From Selaginella moellendorffii (lineage: Eukaryota; Streptophyta; Lycopodiopsida; Selaginellales; Selaginellaceae), in NCBI RefSeq assembly GCF_000143415.4, contig NW_003314275.1, positions 2,342,655-2,406,654 of the forward strand: a DNA stretch of 64,000 nucleotides. Reading direction: 5' to 3'. Made by a program: the position numbers and the translations under genes. Shown piece after piece: positions 1 to 12,200 of this stretch. Numbering within the stretch: position 1 is the first letter of the stretch; each line of letters starts with the position of its first letter. The notes beneath the pieces are model-generated. The model did no database searches. It was not told where the DNA came from and saw nothing but the letters and a program-made list of their open reading frames with translations.

Positions 1-1031
1 TTGAAAGCGTACTGTGAGAGACAAACGTTAGCCATTCCTAAAAACCATATTATTTGGAAAAACCACCTGCTGGTTGAAAATTTTGCACGTAGGCTCTTTT
101 CCTTCCAGGACCTCACGCGTTTGCTGCTCAAGCTCCGCCATGGCAGCGGCACCAGCTCCACTCGCAGCTTGGTAAGTGCTCACGACCATGCGCTTTACCT
201 ACAAACATCCCAGTTACTAAAGCTTGGAAGCAGCAGCAACACATTCTTAAATCACCTTAGCGTGACGATGAAGAGGTGTGACAGCCATGAGGCATATAAT
301 CGTGGAACAGTTTGGGTTGGCAATGAGAGCTCCCTTTTTGTTGCTCAATCTTATGTGTGCCATGGCATCTGGATTTACCTACATTTTCTCTACAAATCAG
401 CATTGAAAAACGCAACCAAAGAGAACTAACACGAACACTTGCCTCAGGAATGACAAGGGGAACACCATCCACCATTCGAAACGCGGAGCTATTGTCGACA
501 ACAATCACACCTTTGTCGACCGCAACTGGTCCAAATTCCTTGCTGCAAAGCTTGAGAGAGTTAGATTTTTCCTTCTCTAGCGTTAAGTTTCTCAAACCAA
601 CGTTACCTGATAGATCCACCAGCGCTGAAGAGAGCAATGTCGACACCATTGAAGGACTCATCCGTGAGTTCCTCCACGACATAGTCCCGGTCCTAGAAAG
701 TAAAGAGAATCACGATCGCGCCACGAGTGAAAGAAAGAGTTTCACACACCTGGAACGTCATGTGTTTGCCGGCGGATCTCTTGCTAGCCAGGAGCTTAAG
801 CTTGCCATACGGGAAATCGCGATCGTCAAGAACACTAAGAAATTCCTGGCCGACGGCGCCAGTCACGCCAACGACAGCCACAGTCGGCCCATTCTCGCTC
901 AGCGCCATCGTCACGACGCCGCATTGCTTGCGCCGCCTGGAGACTACAACCCTGTGCTGCGATCGCTGCGAAGACGAGGAGAGAAACGAAGAGATCTGGA
1001 TGCTCCCGGGCTGGAGCTTGAGAAGCGCCAT
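1..1031 (-). CDS. ASADH: aspartate-semialdehyde dehydrogenase, plastid-type (3' part outside window)
   Basis: This gene encodes the NADPH-dependent dehydrogenase that makes aspartate semialdehyde, the branch point to lysine, threonine and methionine, in plastids. I read six exons on the minus strand: 750-1031, 607-692, 443-542, 256-378, 67-198 and 1-11, with the rest outside the window. The first about 45 residues are rich in Ser and Arg, like a transit peptide. They are followed by the Rossmann start VAVVGVTGAVGQEF. Downstream are the family signatures LFSAGGSIS, VDNSSAFR, the active-site stretch NPNCSTIICLMAVTPLH and STYQAASGAG. The catalytic Cys is therefore present. The intron 379-442 has a GC donor (GAG|GCAAGT) and the others are GT-AG. 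The start at 1031 is chosen because it gives the transit-like leader; a second Met before the Rossmann fold is possible. The gene is head-to-head with APC7, 152 bp away. Confidence 0.93.
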
Positions 1032-1183
1032 CGCGTAAAACCCCAGTAGCCGCCATCACAGCAGTAGGGTTCTTCGTTTTTATATTTTTCGTTCGTGGAA
1101 GAGAGTGAAAGAGAGAGAGGAGAGACAAATAAATTTCCAGGGTTTAGGGTTTTCTTGGATCGATCGTTGCCGCGGGCGCGAGG
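1032..1183. promoter_or_regulatory. bidirectional intergenic promoter region
   Basis: These 152 bp separate the start codons of the divergent ASADH and APC7 genes, so both 5' UTRs and core promoters must lie here or inside the first exons. An AT-rich stretch (tttttatattttt, near 1078-1090) and a GA-rich run (near 1104-1125) are visible. No element was identified with certainty. Confidence 0.5.
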
Positions 1184-3762
1184 ATGATGGAGATCCTGCG
1201 CGAGCAGATGGGATTCTTGCTCGATCAAGGCTTGCACGACTCTGCAGAGATTTTGGTAGATCTTTCTTGGATCTATTCGTGTGATTTTGGAGTGAATGGC
1301 GGCATTGCAGGGCTCGTTTCTTCTGTGCGCGGCCGCGTCCAACAACGATCTGGCTCCTACCGTTCGCGCCGAGAATATGGTATGGAGTTTCTTTGCGGGA
1401 GTGATCGCTTTTGTGAAATCTTTCTGCCGGTCTAGGTGTTGTTTGGCGATGCTTTGTATGGAAGAAGAGAGTACAAAAGGGCTCTTGTAAGTTCCTCTAG
1501 CGTTTTTTCTTTTGTTCCATGCTTGATCTGGTTTGTTTTTGTTTCCTGTTTTTCAGAACTTTTATCGGCAAGCATTACAACAATGTAGAGTAACGTTGAA
1601 ACCAAACACGGCTGTCACGAGAAGCACTCTTTCTTCGACAGGAAGTCGACCATCGTCCGCAAACTCAAGTTATTGTGGTACTATCAATGACAATGAGGTA
1701 TGCTTCGATTTTCTACGTTCCAGGCATCACTCTCGTTTCTCTTGTCTGTGTCTCCAGGTGAAGTACAAAATAGCTCTCTGTCATATGGGCTTGCGCGACA
1801 CTCGCTCGGCTCTTACAGAGGTTCGTCTTGCCAAACATCTACAAGAGACAGAATAAATCCAACGCACCATCTTATCCCAGTGATTGCAGATGGAAGCCAT
1901 ACCATCAAAAGCCAGGACGCTGCGTATAAATCTCACGCTAGCAAAGCTCTACCGTGTTACGGGCTACGACCGAGCGGCGGTCGCTTCATATCGAGAGTGT
2001 CTAAGGTAGTTTCTCAAGTACTATCTGTTTGCTCTTTATCTGTTTTCTGACAGGCAATGCCCATACGTCTTGGAGGCCATTATAGCACTGGCTGAGCTTG
2101 GAATACCTGCGAAAGATATTCAGCTTCTTTTTCCTCAGGTATGAGAAGTACTTACATTTTGGAACTTATTTTTTATTTTATATGCAGACTCCTAGCAAGG
2201 TTGCTCGAGCACCCTCTGATGGTCACGAATCTTCACGCTTGCTACAGGTATAATGAAACTGGTACTGTTCGGAGTCTGATATATGTTTCCTTCAGAAACT
2301 TACCGAGGTTCATTGCGGGATTGCATCTTTGGACTATAAAGGTATCTATAGTTTCTATGGTCTTGTAGTTAATTTCAGTTTCCTGTAGGAGCTTTAGAGA
2401 ATTTAAACCAGCTCGCACAACGTTTTCCAAATAACCTACATGTTTTACTAGAGACAGGGAAGGTAATCGCTTTTGTGAGTTTTCTGTTAAGCGATAGGAA
2501 AAGTTTATATTTCGGTTAAATGCTCACATTCTGGCAGGTTGAAGGAGCTTTGGGGAGAGGCGATGAAGCAGTTCACAGCTTTGAGAAGGTGAGACCTTTT
2601 CTGTTTTCTATTACGTCGATTAATGCGTACGAAGTTTATGTTCCAGTCACGGCAAGTAGATCCCTGTAACTTGACAGATATGGACGAGTATGCGATGCTG
2701 CTTAGAATGAGAGGTGATACTGCCGAAATGAACCGTCTAGTTTATGACCTGCTCAATGTTGATGCCGGAAGGCCGGAAGTATGGGTCTCATCTGCTGTTT
2801 ATTGGGAAACACGTGATGACAGAGTTCGCGCTCTCAGTTATGCTGATAAGGTGACCGCTATTCTTCAGGTATCATATTGATTAATCCGTGTTCGGTTTCA
2901 GAGTATACGTGTTGCTGACCGTCATACACCGGCGTATCTTATGAAGGTATTCATATTTCGTTGAAAATAATCTTTTCTGATCTTTTTTTTGAAGGGGAAT
3001 CTATCTTTATCTTTGAACCACTCTGAAGCTGCTGTGATGGCTTTTAGAAAAGCTCAATCTTTAAAACCAGATCTCCGATCCTATCAAGGTATGAAAAACC
3101 GCAGAGCTTCGTGTATTCACTTCTTGTGTTGAAGGTCTTGTTAGATCATACCTTGCATTATCGAAGAACAAAGAAGCTCTCTGTGCTGCCCGCGAAGCCA
3201 TGAAAGCTATGCCTCATTCTGCCAAGGCTCTCACCCTCGTAGGTGATGTTTATGCACATGTTCCGGAAGGTCGAGAAAAGGTAAAGCAGCAAAGTTCCAA
3301 GATTTTTTACATGCCATGGTTTTTAATTTCCAGGCTCGCAAGTTTTACGAGTCTGCATTGCGCCTGGAGCCGGGGTATCTTGGTGCTGTGCTTGCGTTGG
3401 CAGACTTACACAGAATGGAGTCCCGCAATGAAGAAGCTACACTACTTTTGCAACGTTACCTGCAGAACTGGGCAGATGATGCTTTGCACACGAAGCTGGC
3501 ACAGATACTGGCGCTCACAAACAAGCTGGGAGAATCTCTATCACATTATCAGGCTGCTCTGAGGTAACATGTCATCCTTGCGTTTCAAGTAATAATTGTG
3601 TCGAATTTTTGCAGCATCAATCCGCAAAACGAAGCAGCAAGAAAAGGCTTGGAACGTTTGGAAAAACAAATGAAGGGAGTGGATCCTGATGCACTTGAAG
3701 AGGACGAAGAGAATGAAGCAGAAGATGGAGAAGGGGACCCCGAAGAGGCCGAGTTCCTGTAG
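1184..3762 (+). CDS. APC7: anaphase-promoting complex subunit 7 (APC7), TPR protein
   Basis: APC7 is a tetratricopeptide scaffold subunit of the APC/C ubiquitin ligase that controls mitotic exit. I assembled 17 exons with GT-AG borders: 1184-1255, 1311-1379, 1436-1486, 1557-1697, 1758-1820, 1890-2005, 2054-2138, 2188-2247, 2296-2341, 2389-2462, 2538-2588, 2647-2850, 2902-2946, 2995-3088, 3135-3280, 3334-3563 and 3615-3762. All join in frame to a TAG at 3760. Introns are about 45-75 bp. The product has helical TPR-like repeats, for example GDALYGRREYKRAL and ARKFYESALRLEPGYLGAVL. It ends in an acidic tail (MKGVDPDALEEDEENEAED) very like the plant APC7 C-terminus. There is no frameshift or internal stop, so it looks functional. 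I am sure of the family; exact small exon borders could be off by a few bases. Confidence 0.92.
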
Positions 3763-3837
3763 TAAGTTCCATTACAGCTTTTACATTACTACAGATTTTT
3801 ACCTGTTGTATAACACTACCATTGGCTTACTCTTTGT

Positions 3838-5237
3838 ATGGCGAGCATCGCTGGGCTCCGCCCTTGCTGGAGTGATAATCACAGTACCCAGTTGAGGCAT
3901 TTTTCCAAAGAGCACGGTATCCTTACTGCCCAGGTTTCTAGCAGACGAAAGAAATTGAGATTGAGATGCAAGGCATCCTCGCAGTCCTCACAACAGCAAT
4001 CTAGTCTTCTCAGCTTCCTTTGTCCGCTACTCAAGCTCATTGGGGTATGTAATTATCTTTTTTCTGCCATCAAACGTCTTCTGTCTAGAGTGGCGATCCA
4101 TCGGCACCACGGAATGGTTTGCTCGAGGTGTGGAAATTTTTCTTTTTTTCGACTTTCAAACAAGGATTGATTTATGTAGTCTGCGACGTCCGGAATTGCA
4201 AGCTTGGCAAGGCTGCCTTGGGGAAAGAACGTCAACACGCAGATTGTATCTTCACGGACGAAGCAACCACTTGAGCTCTTCAAGCTCTACGAATTCGGTA
4301 AAGCTTAAACTCTCGCATTTTTTGGTCGCCTGTTCATTTTTCTTGTTTGTATATAGAGGCCTGTCCCTTCTGTAGACGAGTGAGAGAAGCATTGACAGAG
4401 CTCGATCTTTCTGCCGAGGTAGTGTCTCGCGGAAGTTGCAGATGGAAACTTTTTCAATCTTTGTGTAGGTGTATCCGTGCCCAAAAGGATCTCGAGTCCA
4501 TCGTGCGTTTGTGAAAGCGTCTGGAGGCAAAGAGCAGTAAGTGATACACTCTTGTCTGTAACAGATTCTCATCGAATATGACAGGTTTCCATTTCTCTTG
4601 GATCCAAACACCGGCATGTCAATGTACGAGAGCTGTGAGTAATTTTTCTTTTCATCACAATCAGCTTGCATGAATGCCTCTGGCAGCCGATATTGTCAAC
4701 TACTTGTTCCAGGAATATGGTGAGAGAAGGCGGCCAACATTCGGGATTTTAGAAAGGTAACAAGTTTTACTGAAGTGTAAACTCTTCGGTATTTCATCAT
4801 AGTGTGTTCCAGCACTTTAGTCACTGGCTGGGTTCCGACGATAATACGAGCAGGGCGAGGCATGTCACTGTGGAATGGAGCATTGCCAGATCCTCCACAG
4901 AAGCTCCTTGAGCTATACTCATACGAGAACAACCAGGTAAAGCGCTGTGTTTTCAAAGAATTCTAAAAGTTTTTTGGTAGTTTGCAAGGCTCGTAAGAGA
5001 AGCCCTGTGCGAGCTGGAACTTCCTTACATCCTCTGGAACACGGGCAAAGGGTCACTTAATTGCTCCAAGCTCAAGCAAATCTCGGGTTCAACACAGGTA
5101 ACCTTTTGATCTATTTTTCCCTTCATTATCATTGTCAAGAACAGGTTCCATATCTGGTTGATCCCAACACCGGCATACAAATGGCAGAGTCTCTTGACAT
5201 AATCCGCTATCTCTTCGCTAACTATAATTCGAAGTGA
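3838..5237 (+). CDS. plastid thioredoxin/GST-N-like two-domain protein
   Basis: Ten exons assemble in frame: 3838-4044, 4089-4127, 4180-4297, 4357-4418, 4469-4536, 4585-4634, 4687-4756, 4813-4936, 4981-5097 and 5145-5237. The first about 65 residues are Ser/Arg/Gln rich without acidic clusters, like a chloroplast transit peptide. Two thioredoxin-fold, GST-N-type domains follow. The first contains a CPFC redox motif (EACPFCRRVREALTELDL) and the cis-Pro-like FPFLLDPNTG. The second contains FARLVREALCELELPYILW and VPYLVDPNTGIQM but has no CxxC. This arrangement matches plant plastid proteins annotated as thioredoxin or glutaredoxin-like with tandem GST-N domains; the substrate is unknown. The start lies 75 bp after the APC7 stop in the same orientation. 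It is the only intact copy: two broken copies occur at 21160 and 54930. Confidence 0.8.
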
Positions 5238-7884
5238 TGTTGATGGAGAGTTTCCTTGGATTGATCAGCTATCATCGTGTTTGGTACTAATAGTGTATCG
5301 AGCTTTAATCCCAAGAACAAGGAAATGGCAGTTGCTACCATCAGCAAACGGAGGTGCCAGCTAAACAGCAGTGTTCCCACGTACGGAAAATGTACGGGGT
5401 GATCTTGACTAGACAGATAAAGAGGTTAGGGCAGGCATTCCTTTTGTACCCCATTTTTGAAGAAATGAGGCATTTGGCACATCACCTGGTCGCTTTTCTG
5501 CTACGGCCGGGAACGAGCTCAAGGTTGGGAGGTATGGGTCATGATGTGAGGATCGTTCGTGATTTGGGGTCGTGTCCTTCTTGGTAGGAAGAGAGGCAAT
5601 TCTGCTTCGCATGCATCCAGGATGTCCCTGGATGTCCTGGACTGAGAAAACCCAAAACGATGGCTGGGACAGCAGTGCTTGGGCAGAATTTGAGAGCTTT
5701 GGATGCGCACACAGTGGCTATCATCCCTGGACACATTGATGAAAGGAAAGTGTTAGGTCTTTCTTTCTTGACTTCTCGACTCACTGACCAAACTTTTTGT
5801 GACGAGGTTTGAAGTTCTGGAGAGCAAGGACGAGCTTGATCTCATTGGACAACAACCACCAGAACCGCTGCGGCAGTTTAACCAGCGCTTTCAGTCTTAT
5901 ATTCGTAAATTCGTCCTGTGTGGCGACTTGATACGGCTGTGCATCACTTTGCCAAGTTCCAGCCTTCTTGGATTGGTCCTTATCAGGTACTTTCTCGTGC
6001 TGGCACTAATTCGTATTGGCTAGCAGAGTTGACGGGCAGGAAACCGAGTTCATCTCAAACGGTATTTCTTTTGACTGGTACAGTTCACGTTTCGTTTCTA
6101 TTGTTTTAATGCTGTGAGTGTCTTTGCGAGAACTATTTTGTTACTCACAGGCCCGAACCTGATTCGGGAGCAGGACACTGTCTCCTGGGATAAGTTCTGT
6201 CGCATTCGCGATGCGGAGACAGCTTGTTGAGGGGCACGATCCTGTGGTACGTAATGCTTCTCTCTCCCCTGTCTCTTGAGGTTTCCGATCGTCACAGTTC
6301 TGAGGTGCATTCTTTGTCTCAAATCGCTGAGAATGTTAATCTGCATTTCCTTGTTTTCTGTCATAACTGTTACATTTGAACTGCTTTCTATGTTTTCTTG
6401 TTCCGTGGTCTCGTTCGTCTAGTTGTGGCCTGTCGTTAACAATCTTTCACTGGGGATGGCCAAAGCGCTTGGTCTCTCTGGCGTTGGAAAGTTTCATGGC
6501 GGTTGGTTCTCGTCGACAGTTGGCCAAGTCGCTTGGTCCTTTCGGCTTGTCAATCGACTGCCTATGACGGGCTGCTTCAAGGATGGATGAGACACGAGAA
6601 ATTCATGTGTGATGCCTTTCTGTGCTTATTGTCTTTCTTTCATACCATTGCCTCGGAGCTTGAACATCGATGCTACCTCAGAATCTTTGACTTTGGACCT
6701 CCAATCACTTGGGATTGAGACTCATTCGCCCCTTGAGAGTGCACTCCATCAACACTGAATCTCTTAGTATCTGCGCACTTGGGACGTGCTTTCCCCAGTC
6801 AGTCGCCAAATACGAAACGTACGGGAGAGTGTTATAAGAGGGTAGACATTCTTTGGATGATGTTAGTGCATAGGGCATGAAGGGAACCGCCATGGAGATG
6901 TGCTCCAGGTCGAGATAGCTTCGTGTCGGCTGGATATGCAGTGGAATAATTCCAGCACTGCCAAGGAAGAGAACATAGAATTCAGGTGGTTTTACAACAA
7001 ACCTGGAGAATCGTCTCTTTGTTCAATGCAAATCCTTGATTTTGGAATTCTTCCTCCTTAAAGAATCTAATGTCTTCACAACTCTCTATGGTCATTTAAA
7101 GCCTTTTTGGCAGCTCCTAGAAAGCTTGTGGTTGAAGAACTACATTTGTAATGAAGAGCAAGAGTCCCCAGGAGAGGCATGCAATCCATGACCTAGGTCA
7201 ATCTGCTGAAATTTAAGTTGAACCTAAGTTGCAAAGATTGCAGGAAATTTCACTAAAGCATAAAATAGTGATAAAGTCATCTCTTATCTGTAAATTGTTT
7301 TTTAAGTTTTGCCATCTTGAGTTTAAGTATCAGGTGTTGAGTAGGATTGATGCTAATCTACCGTCAAGCATCCAACCTTTTACATATTTATCTAAATATT
7401 TATTTCGAAATATTTCTGATATGTAGATGATAAAAGAAAATTTAAAAATTTTAAATATATTTATTCAAAATGAAAGTAATAAGATACTTGAGTTTTATAT
7501 TATTTTAAAAAATTATAAGTTAAATTTTTAGTTTAATATAAAATGATGGTAACATGAAGAACAACAATATTTTCTAAATTTTGTAATATACTTCTTGTTT
7601 GCATCCTTTTAAAAAATATATATACTTATTTATCAGTTTTGATATAAAAAACAGGATCTTGTAAATCCATGTAATAACTATAATTGAGATAAGGTTATTG
7701 CTAATGGCAATCCCCTTGGATCATTTATGATAAAAAATCAATCTCAATAGAGTTTGATTACAAGAAAATGATGAAAAGGAAACACAAAAGGAAGTTAAGC
7801 AATATAAATTATAACTAAACTTAATTCAATTTATAAATATTGATTATTAAGGTTAAAAATTGTCAATGTTGTGCCATTTCTAGC
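4010..7884 (+). repeat. copy 1 of a triplicated block (gene rear plus 2.6 kb downstream)
   Basis: From inside exon 1 of the thioredoxin/GST-like gene to about 7884 the sequence recurs nearly unchanged in inverted orientation at 51253-54930. Most of it (about 4020-6970) also recurs directly at 21160-24060. The piece beyond the gene holds no intact gene. At 5918-6060 the frame reads KFQPSWIGPYQVLSRAGTNSYWL, which resembles the C-terminal SH3-like part of a Ty3 integrase, so an old retrotransposon fragment is included. The stretch 7050-7884 is AT-rich and shared only with the inverted copy. Confidence 0.8.
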
Positions 7885-9067
7885 CTCCTGACAAGAGCTA
7901 CATCACTATGTATAAGTGATATAATCTTAACAATTGCTCAATGTGGCCATCTTCCAATTGCTATCATATTATTCCATATGTGTAATAACTCTGGCCCAAT
8001 CCAATCCTAATGTTTTTAATTCAAGGGTTTGCTTTAAATAGCTATTAATAATATTTCATTATCTTGTGCATTTTTTGGAGGCTTATGTGCATCATATCAT
8101 AATCATCCATAAAAGAGATGTATTGACTTGTAAAATTCCTTATAGAACAAGTTTTCACTAATAAACCATCTTAAATATCTAAATTGAATTAATGCCTCCA
8201 TTTTTTCTGCTTCTAAAGTAAACAATTACTCCTTTATTTTTGATAGTTAGGTTTAAAATGTAGAACCTTTTAGTTGTTTCTTGATCAATATTTTGATAGC
8301 TTTTATATCCTTTTTAATGACTTATATTTTATTAAATCTTCTCCTTCACTTAGTCTATGTTTTTTTCATGGAGCTCACTGGTTATTTTAACCATGAATTT
8401 GTTAACTTCCTAGCTTTCTTTTATACAATAATTAGTGTATGTGTTTTCAAAGTGTTTTTTTGATAATGTAGGCTTCTTGATTCCACATCTTTAAGGATTA
8501 ATATTGTTAACAAAACAGTGATCCAAGAAGTCTTTATATTCTATAGCAATATTTAATTTCTCATTATTATGACATAAATTTGGTGACAAATAAAAATGTT
8601 TTATTTGTCTTTGATAAAATTAAAATCTCCGGTAACAATCAATATTGAAGGTTACAAAGGGAGCTCCTTTAAGATCTCTTGAAAAAAACAACCCCTCTCT
8701 AATGAATGACTTACCAATGCATATACATTTAGAGAGCATTAGTCATATATTTGATTTTAAATTAAACACATTACATGTGATCCCAGAACCAATATTATGT
8801 CTATTATAAAGTAACTCCCACAAACCTTTAACCACTACTAGCATCCCCTTACTACATCCTATTGTCAAGTTCCAAAAGTTTTTTTTTTTTTTTCTTGCAA
8901 ACTTATACACTAAATTCACACTTGAAAGACAATGCTTTTTCACACATAAAAAATCATTTGTGATATTCCTTATGATGTCAATAAAACTATCATACCTAGG
9001 CAAAACACATACTACATACTCACTATCAGGAAATTTGTTATGCATGTTTTTGTAAAAAGCATGATAT
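7885..9067. other. AT-rich non-coding stretch
   Basis: No gene or recognisable repeat is seen here. Composition is strongly AT-rich, and open frames are short and low in complexity, such as the hydrophobic 60-residue frame at 8281-8463. It may be decayed transposon DNA, since it abuts the solo LTR at 9073. Confidence 0.5.
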
Positions 9068-9072
9068 GTCCA

Positions 9073-10209
9073 TGTAGTATATGTGGTTTTCACCTTTATC
9101 CTATCGTGATTTACCATAGGATAACCATAAAGTGGAATCTAGACCCTCCATATGTCATATGCCATATATCATATATCCAATGGACAGCAAAGTGGAACTT
9201 TTGTTTTAAGGCCACTCATTGGGCCACTGAATGAAGATATAGAGCTAAGCTCCCAAACTTGCAACCAATGAGTGAAAGAACTGGAGTATGGTGTGATTTT
9301 TGAGCATTCAGCCCAAAAAGTGAAGGGACAGGAACATGGAGTGATGTAGGAACAATCTTAGAGCATTCAACATTCTAATACCAAGACTAGCATGCAAAAC
9401 GGACCTAAATAGAGTCTGACACTATTTCAATATACCAGTGGCCTAACGTAAAGATATGGGTATTTCATTAATTAACATGGTATAGAACTTGGACTTAGAC
9501 CCAAGCTGGACGCAGAACAAAAATACGCATGCAAATAAGAGCTAAACTATGCCTTAGGTTATTTGGCCATGCTTGACCTACCCACTATCCCTACTATATA
9601 TTTGGAACTTTTGACAATCCCCCCCTCTTTGAGGAACATATGCTTTGGGCTTTCAACTTTAACTACCCTTAGTACCAGAAGTTAGTCTCTAGAACTAATT
9701 TGAAACTTATTAAATATGGAATGTCCCTAGATTGCAAATGTGGATACAAGACCAACACTATTGTGGTCAAAACAATCTTTACATTCCGTAGATTATGCCA
9801 AATAAATAGATCTAGACACTTTCTATAAATAGCATTTAGAACCAAATGGTACTTAACACAAGGCATATAATAGTGAGGGTGTTTGGTAGACACGGTAAAC
9901 TATCACTTAGCAAATATTAAGGGACTAAGCAAAATTTTGTGAGGGTTCCCAACATTAATAAGTGCAAGTTAATGAATGAGTTTCTCTAACCAGGTCAAGT
10001 ATGTTTGACTAATAGCACTTAGGAATTCCATCCTGATGCTCATTTAGTCAAGTGCATACGCAAAGACCAGTTTCCTAATTAGCTTAGGCAAAAATTGAAA
10101 AAAAAGATTTAACAATACTAGCCTCTTGCCGTCATGGCAATAAAGAAAGAATATCCAAAAAAAACTAGCCGATAGATAGCTTTTAATACCTAAAGTCACT
10201 TTTGCGACA
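9073..10209 (-). mobile_element. solo LTR, family A (1137 bp), TSD GTCCA
   Basis: The minus strand begins TGTCGC and ends CTACA, the expected TG...CA termini of an LTR. It is flanked by the perfect 5-bp duplication GTCCA at 9068-9072 and 10210-10214. The same LTR lies in the opposite orientation at 26721-28140, where a primer-binding-like TGGTACCAGAG follows immediately. Partial copies occur at 18470-19330 and 56900-57248. Having one LTR with an intact TSD and no internal region marks it as a solo LTR made by LTR-LTR recombination. Confidence 0.85.
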
Positions 10210-10214
10210 GTCCA

Positions 10215-11562
10215 CATCATAACTTGGAAAATGAGAAAGTTTAGAAATTAGATAAAATATGAAATACCTACTCATCTTTTTAGGCTTATTTTGAATGCCC
10301 CTAATATCGATGCCAATAGGATCCATGATGCATTCAAAGGAGAATGACTTGAAATAAACTTCTACTACATACATCATAAGCTCATACATCTAGTTGGGGT
10401 CGTTTAGTAAGATAAAAATGACATAGTTAACTTCGAGTAGAAATGTTTATGACAAGAAAAATATATCACACAGGTGGTCGAGTGTGAGAAAGTTTCTAGT
10501 CCTTGACTTCCCTATCAATATTTGAAGACTATTTGGAAAGGTGAAGAGAATGAAGTTTGCAAGGGCTTTTATATCTTTCAGCACTAATAGTCGAACTAGT
10601 GTTATATTTCCATGTTCATATCTTCTTTTGTGAAAGATGTCAACAATCTACTATAGAAGCCAATGAAGACACCCACAATGCCTCGATGTGTTATTGGGAA
10701 AACAAGACAAACCTATAGAAGAGTCATATGAATAAAAAAGCTACCATCTTATGATTGTTTGGTAGTGAAATTAAAGCTTGATCTTGGTTATCAAATGGTG
10801 GAATATGAGTTTGATTCAGAGCTTCTTTATCTTCATCTCCATTGTCACTATATCATCATTAAATTTGAACTTCTCATAAGGTCACCCAACCCAATACTAT
10901 TTAAACCCAAAGAAGTTTAACCTCAAATAGCCTACCAATTGGAAAAAAGGTGCCCTTTATATTTGAACCTTGATAAATCATTTTTCAAATTAGTTTACAA
11001 TCTAGCACACTTCCTTGCAAATTCACACCCTCCTGAAAAGTTGAGAACCACAACTCTCCCCGAGAGCCCCACTTTTTTATATTAAATATCCCAATACCCT
11101 ACTCACAATTTGTGTGATATAGATAACCCTTTTTATCAATTTTCCAATATTGTAAATCATATCATCTAGAGTTTTGTTCACTACAAAAGTAATATGTGTA
11201 ATTGAGAAAAATGAAGCATGTGATAAAAAATTTATATTTGTGAATATAAAGTTTAACTATACTCTCTAGTCACTCCTTCAGCTTGTGATTGTTTGTGATA
11301 CATACTAGTTTCTTCAACTTTGAAGACTTTACATATTGAATTTTATACTTAATTNNNNNNNNNNNNNNNNNNNNNNNNNNNNNNNNNNNNNNNNNNNNNN
11401 NNNNNNNNNNNNNNNNNNNNNNNNNNNNNNNNNNNNNNNNNNNNNNNNNNNNNNGCATAAAATTGATTGGGTTGTTGAACCAGATCATACCATCATTTCG
11501 AGTCTATAAGTGTTGAACAAGTGTTGCAAGATCATCACAATAATATTGTCAGATATCATACT
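10215..11562. repeat. inverted duplicate of about 25150-26715
   Basis: This AT-rich, gene-free stretch is the reverse complement of about 25150-26715, with many C/T and G/A differences. At about 10870-11110 it contains a decayed minus-strand TRIM remnant (LTR plus the internal piece with the inverted form of GAGAGTTGCGGCTCTC), shared with 25760-26080. A 100-base assembly gap interrupts it. Confidence 0.7.
11355..11454. other. assembly gap (100 N)
   Basis: Exactly 100 unknown bases. The inverted duplicate at about 25300-25480 shows roughly what should lie here, including the ends of the gap. Confidence 0.99.
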
Positions 11563-11567
11563 CACTC

Positions 11568-11918
11568 TGTCAAGACCCCCAATAAGATTAAAACTCGAAA
11601 ATGTAGAAGACAAAGAGAAAAGCTAGTGGAAACAAAGAAGATGCCTTAAACTAGCGTTGATTCAGATGGTTGAGAAATGGAACAAAGTTAACCTATATAT
11701 ACTATAGGTTGATGAAGCTCCACCACTCTTGGATTGAAAACGGCCTAAATATAGCTAAGGGCCACATCATCATCAGGAATGTGGCTCGAGATTCAGGAAT
11801 CATATGGGAAATCAAAAAGTCAGGTATAGGGAAGTGTCTCGAGAGTCAAGAATGTGGTCTGCAGGTCAAGAATCCGGCGAGAGTCAAGAATGTGGCAAGA
11901 ATTAGGGGATTCCTGACA
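11568..11918 (-). repeat. 3' LTR of chromovirus 1
   Basis: 351 bp; pairs with 16816-17167. The differences between the two are mostly single-base changes. Confidence 0.92.
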
Positions 11919-12029
11919 ACACCCCCTCCTCAAGAACGAGTGGAACAAGGACGTGAATGAGAACGAAGAGGAGGATGAGATGGGTGGCGAGGGATGGGAG
12001 ATGGAGAAAAAGAATGAGGATTGGGACGA

Positions 12030-12200
12030 GAAGGATAGCAGTGGTGGAAGTCCCGAACAAGGTCAGGAGAATGAATCAGGTTGTCCACAAGTTCCCAAGT
12101 GCATTCCACAGGTCTGTAACCCTTCCAGTCTACTAGATAGTAGAGTTTAGACCGTGAGATCTTGGAATCAAGGATGTCCTGAACCTCGTACTCAGGACAT
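12030..12200 (-). pseudogene. chromovirus 1 chromodomain
   Basis: On the minus strand the frame reads PEYEVQDILDSKI, LYYLVDWKGY and CTWELVDNL. This is the chromodomain pattern at the C-terminus of Ty3 chromovirus integrases, which targets insertion to heterochromatin. It lies out of frame with the upstream integrase tail (about 12200-12530, with HPVFHSSLLEPYIPSPIP), so a small indel has broken the gene. Confidence 0.75.

Noticed and set aside
5354-5784. Short frames repeated in all three block copies (5354-5784, 22505-22798, 53248-53525)
   Set aside because: They recur only because the block is duplicated. Copies carry frame-changing indels and no domain is recognised.
8281-8463. Small membrane protein (60 residues, hydrophobic)
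   Set aside because: AT-rich DNA gives Leu/Phe/Ile-rich frames by chance. There is no conserved motif, and similar frames occur on both strands nearby.
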